From the NCBI GenBank assembly GCA_964403545.1, contig CAYOGN010000088.1, positions 1 to 6,302 on the forward strand: a stretch of 6,302 nucleotides of DNA. Reading direction: 5' to 3'. The DNA comes from VYFG01 sp964403545. Lineage in GTDB: Bacteria > Pseudomonadota > Gammaproteobacteria > Arenicellales > Poriferihabitantaceae. The notes beneath the pieces are model-generated. The model searched no databases, was not told where the DNA came from, and worked only from the letters and a program-made list of their open reading frames with translations. Shown here in pieces: positions 1 to 6,302 of this stretch. Position 1 is the first letter of the stretch; each line of letters starts with the position of its first letter. The translations under genes and the position numbers were made by a program.

Positions 1-2219
1 CCTGTCTGGTCGCCGACGCCCTGGGTATTGATCGGGTATTTTTGCATCCTATGGCAGGCGTATTATCTGCCTATGGAATGGGGCTTGCTGATATTCGAGC
101 ACTGCGTGAACATCAATTTGATGCTCCTTTTTCCGAAGTACCGACAGCGAGAAATTTGCTCGATTCACTGGCTGCCGAGGTGCTTGATGAAGTTGAGCAT
201 CAGGGAATAGGCAAAACAGATATGGAATTATTCAAACGGGTGCATCTACGCTATGAGGGGTCTCATCAGGCGCTTGTGGTTCCTTATGGGAGTCTCGAGT
301 CAATGAAATCTGCTTTTGAAGCAGCCCATCAATCTCGATTTGGATTTATCGCCGATAACCGACAATTGCGTATCGAGGCAGTATCCGTTGAAGCGGTTGG
401 TTCTACCGGCACGGTGGCTGATGAGGAATGGGCCAAGTCATCGAAAATCCTGACGCCCATCGATCGGATTTCGATGTACAGCGATGGAAACTGGCACCGG
501 GTGCCGTTGTATGACCGCAATCAAATGTATCCAGGTGATCAGGTCACAGGGCCGGCTATCATCATCGAAAGCACCGGAACCAACATTGTAGAATCAGGTT
601 GGTACGGATCCATTAACTCACTGGGGCACCTTATTTTGCAACGCGCTGAAGAGCGCAAGCGACAACATGCTGTGGGCACCGAAGCCGATCCGATTATGCT
701 GGAAGTTTTTAATAACCTGTTTATGAATATCGCAGAACAAATGGGCGGTACTCTGGCGAACACTGCCTACTCAGTGAACATCAAGGAACGCCTGGATTTT
801 TCCTGTGCCTTGTTTGATGGCAAAGGCGAGTTGGTGGCAAACGCACCCCACGTACCTGTCCACCTGGGCTCGATGAGTGAAGCGGTTCGTACCGTCAACA
901 GGGCCGCTGGTGCGACCATGGAGCCTGGTGATGTGTATGTGCTGAACAATCCATTTAATGGTGGTACTCATCTTCCCGATGTAACCGTGATTACGCCGGT
1001 ATTTGATCGTGCCGAAAAAAATATTCTGTTCTATGTGGGCTCTCGGGGTCATCACGCTGATATTGGCGGTCGTACCCCAGGCTCAGCTCCTCCGGACAGC
1101 ACTCACATCGACCAGGAAGGCGTGGTCATTGACACCTTCAAGCTGGTGGAGCGAGGTCGTTTGCGGGAACAGGAAACGCGTCAGCTGCTCGGTTCCGGTA
1201 AATTTCCATGTCGAAATATTGATCACAATATGGCAGATCTGGCGGCGCAAATTGCGGCAAATGAAACCGGTGTTCGCGAGGTCAAAAAAATGATCGATCA
1301 GTTTGGTCTGAACGCAGTGCATGCCTATATGCACCATGTACAGGACAATGCCGAGGAATCTGTTCGTCGGGTGATCAGCGCACTGAAAGACAGTGAGTTC
1401 ACTTTTGAGCTGGATCATGGTGCCCATATAAAGGTTGCTATCAGTGTGGATACGGTAGCTCGCGAAGCGGTGATCGATTTTACTGGGACTTCTGATCAGC
1501 AGCGCAACAACTATAACGCGCCGCTGGCGGTTTGTCATGCCGCGGTGCTATACGTCTTCCGAACCCTGGTGGGCGCTGACATACCCCTGAACGCGGGCTG
1601 TTTGAAACCATTGCGTATCATAGCGCCGGATCGGAGCATGATTAATCCACACTACCCTGCGGCGGTCATTTCTGGTAACACCGAAGTCAGTCAGGCCATA
1701 ACCGACTGTTTGTATGGCGCACTGGGTGTACTCGCTGGCTCCCAGGCAACGATGAATAACTTTGTCTGGGGCACAGAAGAATTTCAGAATTACGATACCA
1801 TTTGTGGAGGTGCCGGTGCCGGTCCCGATTTTCCGGGAGCGAGTGCGGTCCAGATCCATATGACAAATACCCGCAGCACCGATCCTGAAGTGCTGGAAAA
1901 GAGGTTTCCGGTGCGTATAGAAGAGTTTTCCATTCGCCGTGGTTCCGGTGGCAATGGCCTCTATCCCGGCGGTAATGGTTGCATCCGCAATATGCGCGCG
2001 CTGGTACCAATGAAAGTAACAGTGCTGTCTTCTCACCGAATAACCCGGGCCTTTGGCATCCTCGGAGGAGAACCCGGCGCAGTGGGGATCAATGAAGTTT
2101 ATCGTGCCAACGGAGAAACCGTTAGCCTCGGCGGTAATGACGAGATCGATCTCAATGCGGGGGATGTGTTTTCTATACAGTCTCCTGGAGGAGGTGGATC
2201 GGGTGTGCCTGACCAGTAA
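1..2219 (+). CDS. 5-oxoprolinase (ATP-hydrolysing), fused HyuA-HyuB type, 3' part only
   Basis: Predicted cytoplasmic enzyme that uses ATP to open 5-oxo-L-proline to L-glutamate. The frame is open from base 3 and already reads like mid-HyuA there (VADALGIDRVFLHPMAGVLS), so the true start lies before the window and the TTG at 42 is an internal Leu codon. About 738 residues are visible of a family usually near 1,200. Visible residues 1-213 are the end of the hydantoinase A/oxoprolinase domain. From about 229 to the end is the hydantoinase B domain, with NAPHVPVHLGSM (280-291), NNPFNGGTHLPDV (315-327), SRGHHADIGG (347-356), GNTEVSQ (558-564), RRGSGGNGLYPGGNG (645-659) and a glycine-rich SPGGGG near the C-terminus (727-732). 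A and B domains in one chain favour oxoprolinase over split hydantoinases or acetone-carboxylase-like enzymes, though substrate is inferred from family. It converges on the phosphate genes with a 79-base gap and is probably unrelated to them. Confidence 0.93.
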   Translation, partial: CLVADALGIDRVFLHPMAGVLSAYGMGLADIRALREHQFDAPFSEVPTARNLLDSLAAEVLDEVEHQGIGKTDMELFKRVHLRYEGSHQALVVPYGSLESMKSAFEAAHQSRFGFIADNRQLRIEAVSVEAVGSTGTVADEEWAKSSKILTPIDRISMYSDGNWHRVPLYDRNQMYPGDQVTGPAIIIESTGTNIVESGWYGSINSLGHLILQRAEERKRQHAVGTEADPIMLEVFNNLFMNIAEQMGGTLANTAYSVNIKERLDFSCALFDGKGELVANAPHVPVHLGSMSEAVRTVNRAAGATMEPGDVYVLNNPFNGGTHLPDVTVITPVFDRAEKNILFYVGSRGHHADIGGRTPGSAPPDSTHIDQEGVVIDTFKLVERGRLREQETRQLLGSGKFPCRNIDHNMADLAAQIAANETGVREVKKMIDQFGLNAVHAYMHHVQDNAEESVRRVISALKDSEFTFELDHGAHIKVAISVDTVAREAVIDFTGTSDQQRNNYNAPLAVCHAAVLYVFRTLVGADIPLNAGCLKPLRIIAPDRSMINPHYPAAVISGNTEVSQAITDCLYGALGVLAGSQATMNNFVWGTEEFQNYDTICGGAGAGPDFPGASAVQIHMTNTRSTDPEVLEKRFPVRIEEFSIRRGSGGNGLYPGGNGCIRNMRALVPMKVTVLSSHRITRAFGILGGEPGAVGINEVYRANGETVSLGGNDEIDLNAGDVFSIQSPGGGGSGVPDQ

Positions 2220-2298
2220 CACCATGGGAGCTGATTTGCAGTGCAACCATAAAATTATCCAAATTTGCGTAATAAAGCCATATGAAATTATGAACCAC

Positions 2299-2991
2299 TC
2301 ACATCGCCCGCTTGATTGCAAAAATCAGTATCGCATCGGCCACGTCTTCCGCGCTGTTTGACACACTACCAATATATTGAATGATTCGCTTGATCTGGTA
2401 TTTGTGTACCAGTTCAAGCTGGCTATCGTCAAATACGGCTTCCAGCAACTGTCGCTCCACTTTATCGACTTCACTTTCCTGCCGCGAAACTTCTTCTGTA
2501 AGCAGTCGGACCGCACGCAAATCGGCAAACAGCGCATCCGTTGCGCGTACCATGGCGTTAACCGTGAGGCTGGTTTTTACCAGCATTTGATTGAAAAATC
2601 CGTGGAGTTTTTCCGGGACCACTGGTTTTTCGATTTGAATATCCCGCAATGAGTGTTTCAGTAAACTGGGAATGTGATCCAGTGAATTCAATAACCACAG
2701 AACATCTTCCCGGGAATCCGGCATCAGGGATTGTGCAAACAGATTAATCTGGATATCCTGACCAAGGCTATCCATACGTTTTTCGAGTTTACCCAGTTCT
2801 CTGACCTGCAGATCAAAACTGTCCTTCTGATGATTAAAATAAGATGGGTAGGCTTCCTGATACAGCAGAATCATGTCCTCCATGCAGCGCAGATAGTAAT
2901 GCAGTTTTTCTTCAATCTCATATTGCTTCTTGAAAAAAATTGACTGTAATTTACTTTTTTTATCAAATAGCTTGCGTAGTTTTTCATCCAT
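2299..2991 (-). CDS. DUF47 / PhoU-like Pit accessory protein (TIGR00153 type)
   Basis: Soluble, largely helical 230-residue protein of the DUF47 family, distantly related to PhoU and commonly encoded beside Pit phosphate permeases, where it is thought to modulate the transporter. Full family length. No signal peptide or membrane segment is seen. Acidic clusters typical of the PhoU-like metal-binding helices are visible: REDVLWLLNSLDHI (94-107), ESEVDKVE (172-179) and AEDVADAI (214-221). The N-terminus is rich in Lys and Phe. The ATG is supported by a GGAG seven bases upstream. It lies 27 bases downstream of the permease stop on the same strand, so the two are almost surely cotranscribed, with the permease first. 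The exact role of DUF47 proteins is not settled; direct regulation of Pit is inference from conserved pairing. Confidence 0.92.
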   Translation of the reverse strand: MDEKLRKLFDKKSKLQSIFFKKQYEIEEKLHYYLRCMEDMILLYQEAYPSYFNHQKDSFDLQVRELGKLEKRMDSLGQDIQINLFAQSLMPDSREDVLWLLNSLDHIPSLLKHSLRDIQIEKPVVPEKLHGFFNQMLVKTSLTVNAMVRATDALFADLRAVRLLTEEVSRQESEVDKVERQLLEAVFDDSQLELVHKYQIKRIIQYIGSVSNSAEDVADAILIFAIKRAM

Positions 2992-2998
2992 GGGGATG

Positions 2999-3002
2999 CT
3001 CC
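2999..3002 (-). promoter_or_regulatory. Ribosome binding site of the DUF47 gene
   Basis: On the minus strand GGAG lies 7 bases before the ATG at 2991. It is the clearest Shine-Dalgarno match directly before an annotated ATG among the minus-strand genes, and it fixes the DUF47 start. Confidence 0.65.
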
Positions 3003-3018
3003 GGATTGATATGATAAA

Positions 3019-4059
3019 TCATGGCGCAGGATTGTCTACAGCATGAATTTCTGTTGGTTGCTGTCCATAGTGTTTGACCACTTCCTGTTCAAAAACATTC
3101 TTGACTACATACAGGAAAACAATACAAACAACGGCAGCAATTACAGGGGTAGCGATCCATCCTCCTACAATTCGCCCCAATACATTCATTTTTATCGTAC
3201 GTGCTCCTCGAATCAGTCCAACTCCCAAAACAGCTCCCACCAGCGCCTGGGACGAGGATACCGGAATGCCGAGATAGCCAAAACCATCCAGCACCAGCGC
3301 TTCGGCGGCAATAGCGACGAATGCTGTCATGGAATCGAGTTTTACCAGTTCACTACCTACTGTCATCATGACGCCGTAGGAATAGCTGATAACCCCCAAT
3401 GAAATAGCCAGTGCGCCGACAATACTGAGCAACCGCGCTTCACTAAAGTGGATCCCCAATATCAGCGTATCCTGGAAAACTCCGGAGCCATTGAAGACGC
3501 CAACGACATTACCCATATTATTTCCACCTAATGCCCAGGCGCCATAGGCACCCACCGCAATCATGCCATAACGCAAACTGGCATCCAGGATCAGCATCCG
3601 TGATTTCATCATACGGCTGATAAACAACGTCAAGCCGTAATATATTACAATCGCAGCAATAGCAGACAGGACTGGCGATGCAACCCAGGCAATGATGATA
3701 GGGGTTAACTTTTCCCATGCAATGTCTTTACCCGCAAAATAGCCCCAGGCCAGCGCGGAGCCCACGATGGCCTGGGTCGTTGAAACCGGAAGTTTCATCC
3801 GCGTCATCCACATCACCGTGATGGCCGCTGCGAAGGCTGCTGTCGCTGCGCCTGAAATCGAATCTATAGAGCCCAGTTTACCGATACGCTCGACGCCAAA
3901 CGGACCAATAATGACGCCGCCCAGGATTACAAAAATACAGGTGACAATAGCGGCGGTGCGAAATTTGACCATATGGGATGCAACCGCAGTACCAAATATA
4001 TTGGCCGCGTCATTTGCACCCAGCGACCAACCTAAAAAAACGGCGCTAGATAGCCACAT
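3019..4059 (-). CDS. pit: Pit-family low-affinity inorganic phosphate permease (PHO4)
   Basis: Integral inner-membrane transporter expected to take up inorganic phosphate (often as a metal-phosphate complex) by ion symport. The 346 residues are almost wholly hydrophobic, with about ten membrane segments. Both halves of the family's internal duplication are visible. The first has GANDAANIFGT (14-24) and PVSTTQAIVG (91-100). The second has GGNNMGNVVG (178-187) and PVSSSQALVG (266-275). It is shorter than E. coli PitA (about 500 residues), lacking a long central loop, and matches the compact bacterial form. The start is constrained: an in-frame TAA lies four codons upstream of the ATG and no other start codon lies between. 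No good Shine-Dalgarno is seen. It follows the small membrane gene by 54 bases and precedes DUF47 by 27. Whether the substrate is phosphate or sulfate (some relatives) is decided mainly by the DUF47 neighbour, which favours phosphate. Confidence 0.95.
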   Translation of the reverse strand: MWLSSAVFLGWSLGANDAANIFGTAVASHMVKFRTAAIVTCIFVILGGVIIGPFGVERIGKLGSIDSISGAATAAFAAAITVMWMTRMKLPVSTTQAIVGSALAWGYFAGKDIAWEKLTPIIIAWVASPVLSAIAAIVIYYGLTLFISRMMKSRMLILDASLRYGMIAVGAYGAWALGGNNMGNVVGVFNGSGVFQDTLILGIHFSEARLLSIVGALAISLGVISYSYGVMMTVGSELVKLDSMTAFVAIAAEALVLDGFGYLGIPVSSSQALVGAVLGVGLIRGARTIKMNVLGRIVGGWIATPVIAAVVCIVFLYVVKNVFEQEVVKHYGQQPTEIHAVDNPAP

Positions 4060-4102
4060 GTTGATTTTTTATCACTACTTTATGGTTCAATAGTCCTGCA
4101 CA

Positions 4103-4113
4103 GTTAACAGAAC
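4103..4113 (-). repeat. 11-base repeat GTTCTGTTAAC, copy 1 (before pit)
   Basis: Minus-strand GTTCTGTTAAC, identical to the copy at 4357-4367. It ends 43 bases upstream of the pit ATG, directly beyond the stop codon of the small membrane gene. It contains the palindrome GTTAAC. No known operator is recognised in it. Confidence 0.6.
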
Positions 4114-4326
4114 CTATCCTGATCTTCGAATCAGTTTCAAGACCAGTATTATCCACGGTGTACCATGCATCAGGAAGTCAAAAATATCCAGCGGTCGTAG
4201 CAAATTTCCGGCAATCAGCATTTTCAACTTCTCCCACAGATGCGGTTCAGGAAAAAAAGGTGCCAAACCCAACGTCAGGCAGGCAATCAGAATAAGCGTG
4301 AGCGGAATGTTGTCGAGCCAGGCCAT
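4114..4326 (-). CDS. Small two-helix membrane protein, function unknown
   Basis: A 70-residue hydrophobic protein. Residues 8-25 form a likely membrane helix (PLTLILIACLTLGLAPFF). A polar turn PEPHLWEKL follows (26-34), then an amphipathic stretch with RPLDIFDFLMHG (44-55), and a second short hydrophobic segment (57-66) ending in a basic tail, KLIRRSG. From memory, similar 70-residue proteins with a PEPHL-WEKL core and an RP-DIFD motif occur in many proteobacteria, sometimes labelled 'RND transporter' without support; it is far too small to be an RND pump. No Shine-Dalgarno is evident. The reading frame is bounded upstream by an in-frame TGA, and no alternative ATG occurs. It sits between the radical SAM gene (48-base gap) and pit (54-base gap) on the same strand, so it is likely cotranscribed. 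It could be an accessory subunit of either neighbour; the sequence does not decide. Confidence 0.8.
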   Translation of the reverse strand: MAWLDNIPLTLILIACLTLGLAPFFPEPHLWEKLKMLIAGNLLRPLDIFDFLMHGTPWIILVLKLIRRSG

Positions 4327-4356
4327 AGCGTCTACATTGTAAAAAATTGCGGAGAT

Positions 4357-4367
4357 GTTAACAGAAC
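4357..4367 (-). repeat. 11-base repeat GTTCTGTTAAC, copy 2 (before the small membrane gene)
   Basis: Identical to the copy at 4103-4113. It ends 30 bases upstream of the small membrane gene's ATG, and 7 bases after the radical SAM stop codon. In this copy the core extends to the 8-base palindrome TGTTAACA. Having one copy in each of two adjacent gaps of about 50 bases is unlikely by chance, but no known binding protein is suggested. Confidence 0.6.
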
Positions 4368-4374
4368 TGACTAA

Positions 4375-5847
4375 TCAGCATACCGGCAATTCTCCCCTGG
4401 AAACCGCTTCCTTTGATAAAGAACTACCAGCCTTTACACCCTGCCGATATAATTTTGGGCGCACGGTGGCATTCATTTCACACATTGACAGCGCCTGCCA
4501 TTCTCCGTCGCGTTTGACCACGCCCCTAAATGCGCAAGCCTGCAGTCTTTGCTCAACGGTTTTGCTGGTAGGAAACTGAACCTCGCTCTGGTCCATAAAA
4601 TTATGCATGACCAAATTAAAGCCCCTGACCTGACCGCTGAGTACAGACAACACAAACCCCGGGCTCAACTCCCCTTCCCTGATCAATTGACAAAGGAAAA
4701 CAAAGAACCAGACCAGCACCCCGGGACGCCGAATCAATGCACCTGTTTTCTGAATCAGAGAAAATCCCGGGGCAGTACTTTTCGCACCCAAACCACCAAA
4801 GGTATGCAAAACAGATTTCCAGAATCGGCGACCACTGTTTGAAGTGCTACCCAGATTGACCACTCTGCCATCTCTGGGCCGTACCAGTAGCGTGGCTATA
4901 CTGCTGCAATGTGGATGCCCAATCAACAGATGATCACGGGGTAATTCTTTTCCAACCGCGACACAAAGCTTGCCCCATACGGTTTCCGGGACAACAGGAT
5001 TTGCTGAAATTCTGGTTCTACCTACGCTGGCTTCAGTCTGGAAACTGATCGTGCGACAGACGTCCAGATTCTCTTTGCGTGACAGCAGCCAATCAATAAT
5101 TTCATTCAGACTATTGATATTTCCTTCGGTCACTGTAACCGTTTGAGCGGCGACAACAAGCTTCCCGGTCTGCTTGCGTATGGATAAAACCAGATCAACA
5201 AACTGGTCTCGAAGCGGATTTAGCTGTTTTTCATTTTCGAGTGATTTGACAGGATATCCCGCTCTCCCTGCCATAGTAGTGTCGATATGAATACTGAGTT
5301 TTCGTAACCCGCCCAAGCTTACCAATCGGGCAAAATACTGTGGCTGTTCCAGCAGTATCTGTCCATGGGTCATCAACATCGGTACCAGTCCCAATCCGCT
5401 GGCGTATTGCAGGACTTCGATCAATTCCTCGGGTCTTCCAGCCCGCCAGTAAGCATCGACCACATCACCGCCAGTAATTTGTATATTTCCCCCCTCACCC
5501 ATCATGTCCAGATGAGCATCCATTTGCTCTTTCATCAGAGCAAGTGGAACCAGAGGCATCCGGTTAGCGGATTTGGGTAAATAACAGTGACTGCAACCAA
5601 AAGAGCAATATGCAGGTCCGAGGGTATAACCGCACTGAACCCAGTGTTTTCCAACTATCTGATTGGGTAATTGCAGAGTTTCAGGGAGTTGATCCCATCT
5701 TTTCAATAACTGCTGACGTTTGTACCGGGAAACAGGTCGAAACAAAGCAAAAATATACTTCCAAAGGTAAAATAGGCCCAATTTTATTCTCCTGCCTCCA
5801 TTGGACTGCCTGGCCGGCAGGGGTTGTTTGGGAATTTCCAACTTCAT
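4375..5847 (-). CDS. Radical SAM enzyme with extra C-terminal cysteines, substrate unknown
   Basis: Predicted cytoplasmic iron-sulfur enzyme that cleaves S-adenosylmethionine to start radical chemistry. The CX3CX2C cluster motif is CSFGCSHCYLP at C81, C85 and C88. It is followed by strands typical of the TIM barrel: NIQITGGDVVDAY (121-133; GGD where many relatives have GGE), VPMLMTHGQ (155-163), LRKLSIHIDT (181-190) and VVAAQTVTVTEGNI (231-244). The C-terminal part holds GHPHCSS (C314), MHNFMD (414-419), LQACAF (C438) and ALSMCEMN (C456). These resemble the C-terminal FMD/CxxF/MC-N pattern of some radical SAM proteins that bind another cluster; this is inference. A hydrophobic stretch (about 374-389) might touch the membrane. 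At 490 residues it is longer than minimal family members. The start is uncertain: the ATG lacks a good ribosome site, whereas a TTG at residue 23 has a strong one. It is first in a minus-strand run of four genes and divergent from a DUF547 gene. No specific family name is recognised. Confidence 0.88.
   Translation of the reverse strand: MKLEIPKQPLPARQSNGGRRIKLGLFYLWKYIFALFRPVSRYKRQQLLKRWDQLPETLQLPNQIVGKHWVQCGYTLGPAYCSFGCSHCYLPKSANRMPLVPLALMKEQMDAHLDMMGEGGNIQITGGDVVDAYWRAGRPEELIEVLQYASGLGLVPMLMTHGQILLEQPQYFARLVSLGGLRKLSIHIDTTMAGRAGYPVKSLENEKQLNPLRDQFVDLVLSIRKQTGKLVVAAQTVTVTEGNINSLNEIIDWLLSRKENLDVCRTISFQTEASVGRTRISANPVVPETVWGKLCVAVGKELPRDHLLIGHPHCSSIATLLVRPRDGRVVNLGSTSNSGRRFWKSVLHTFGGLGAKSTAPGFSLIQKTGALIRRPGVLVWFFVFLCQLIREGELSPGFVLSVLSGQVRGFNLVMHNFMDQSEVQFPTSKTVEQRLQACAFRGVVKRDGEWQALSMCEMNATVRPKLYRQGVKAGSSLSKEAVSRGELPVC
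5789..5799 (-). promoter_or_regulatory. Strong Shine-Dalgarno-like site inside the radical SAM 5' end
   Basis: On the minus strand GGAGG and AGGAG lie in tandem, the second 7 bases before an in-frame TTG at 5781 (residue 23 of the annotated protein). The annotated ATG at 5847 has no comparable site. The sequence could mark the true start, which would remove 22 polar, basic residues before the first hydrophobic stretch, or it may simply arise from Gly/Arg codons. Confidence 0.35.
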
Positions 5848-5860
5848 GTTAACGGCGAGT

Positions 5861-5879
5861 CCGGGGGTAAAACCCCTGG
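5861..5879 (+). other. GC-rich hairpin in the divergent gap
   Basis: CCGGGGGT (5861-5868) pairs with ACCCCTGG (5872-5879) around an AAA loop, giving an 8-base-pair stem with one G-U wobble when read as + strand RNA. On the opposite strand that wobble becomes an A-C mismatch, so the structure suits a leader of the DUF547 transcript better than one of the radical SAM gene. No T-run follows, so it is not a standard terminator. Confidence 0.4.
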
Positions 5880-5940
5880 CTGGGCATGGAGGTTGAAATC
5901 CACGACGAGTTACAACAACAATTCATTAACCATTTTTCTG

Positions 5941-6302
5941 ATGACTTCTAATCGATCCATTTCTATTAAATCCTCATTTCAACTGAAATTGTTCCTGGTC
6001 GCGGCTGCAACAATCGTTGCATTGGTAACAACCACGGCCAAAGCCACAGAGGGTTTCGATTACGAAATTTGGAGCGAAATTTTACAACGTTTTGTCGATG
6101 ACAGGGGAAACGTTAACTATCAGGCGTTACTGGAAAATCGGGAACATTTCGACCAGTATATCCAATCCATCGAAACAATTAGTCCTGAACATGACCCCGA
6201 GCTATTTACCAGTCCTGCGGAGGAACTGGCATATTACATCAACGCCTACAATGCCATGGTGTTCAATGGCGTTCTAGCTCGTGGGCCAGAAAAGAAGAGT
6301 GT
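5941..6302 (+). CDS. Exported DUF547-domain protein, 5' part only
   Basis: The frame is open to the window end; 120 complete residues are visible. Residues 1-35 form a classical Sec signal peptide: basic start, hydrophobic core LFLVAAATIVALV (17-29) and an AKA cleavage site (33-35), so the mature protein should begin TEGFDYE in the periplasm or outside. The mature part shows the DUF547 opening pattern: YEIWSEILQRFVDDRGNVNY (41-60), then QALL, and the family hallmark ELAYYINAYNAMVFNGVL (95-112). DUF547 proteins usually run to about 230-300 residues, so more than half is missing here. The domain has no firmly established function. The ATG at 5941 is chosen because it gives a proper signal peptide; the frame is open further upstream but has no better start, and no Shine-Dalgarno is visible. 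It is divergent from the radical SAM gene across 93 bases, which suggests shared regulation. Confidence 0.87.
   Translation, partial: MTSNRSISIKSSFQLKLFLVAAATIVALVTTTAKATEGFDYEIWSEILQRFVDDRGNVNYQALLENREHFDQYIQSIETISPEHDPELFTSPAEELAYYINAYNAMVFNGVLARGPEKKS

Noticed and set aside
2220..2298. Terminator or small gene in the convergent gap
   Set aside because: Only a loopless TTGCA-G-TGCAA palindrome and AT-rich sequence are seen; there is no stem with a T-run and no credible ORF.
1083..2321. Long open stretches on the minus strand (151 and 257 codons) opposite the oxoprolinase gene
   Set aside because: Both are in the same register, codon-for-codon opposite the real gene, interrupted only by a CTA Leu codon at 1548. 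They exist because the real gene there otherwise avoids TTA, CTA and TCA codons. The translations show no family motifs.
2377..2652. Plus-strand ORFs opposite the DUF47 and Pit genes
   Set aside because: They overlap well-identified genes on the other strand, have no ribosome sites of note, and their translations lack any recognisable domain.
4079..4107. Possible pit promoter on the minus strand: TTAACT, 17-base spacer, CATAAA, 19 bases before the ATG
   Set aside because: Each hexamer matches consensus at only four of six positions, and the -35 overlaps the 11-base repeat. Too weak to call, though the spacing is right.
4085..4113. Pho box upstream of pit
   Set aside because: Phosphate genes often carry one, but the CTGTTAACTGT segment does not match the two CTGTCAT-like half-sites with proper spacing.
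4330..4362. T-run on the minus strand after the radical SAM gene as a terminator
   Set aside because: A run of six T's (4341-4346) is present, but no GC-rich stem precedes it, only the AT-rich TGTTAACA palindrome.

Overview
The window looks like ordinary chromosomal DNA from a proteobacterium, most likely a gammaproteobacterium. I infer this from roughly balanced base composition, dense gene packing, and a bacterial-type fused oxoprolinase next to a Pit/DUF47 phosphate module. No rRNA, tRNA, insertion sequence, CRISPR array or plasmid function is visible. The taxonomic guess is weak because there is no marker gene.

Layout: (1) Bases 1-2219, + strand: the 3' part of a large fused 5-oxoprolinase (hydantoinase A/B type), whose 5' part lies before the window. 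(2) A 79-base convergent gap with no convincing terminator. (3) Bases 2299-5847, - strand: four codirectional genes read right to left, with gaps of 48, 54 and 27 bases. They encode a radical SAM enzyme (490 aa), a 70-residue small membrane protein, a compact Pit-type phosphate permease (346 aa), and its DUF47/PhoU-like partner (230 aa). The spacing suggests one transcription unit, though internal promoters are possible. (4) A 93-base divergent gap holding a GC-rich hairpin. (5) Bases 5941-6302, + strand: the start of a DUF547 protein with a clear signal peptide, cut by the window end. No gene-free stretch exceeds 300 bases.

How the genes may work together: Pit and DUF47 are a well-known pair for inorganic phosphate uptake. 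The oxoprolinase is a separate metabolic gene (5-oxoproline to glutamate, ATP-driven). The least explained part is the radical SAM gene, with extra C-terminal cysteines, divergently paired with an exported DUF547 protein and followed by a tiny conserved-looking membrane protein. This set could be an undescribed modification system, but the sequence alone does not give the substrate. An 11-base repeat occurs once in each of the two gaps flanking the small membrane gene and is the most unexpected non-coding signal seen.
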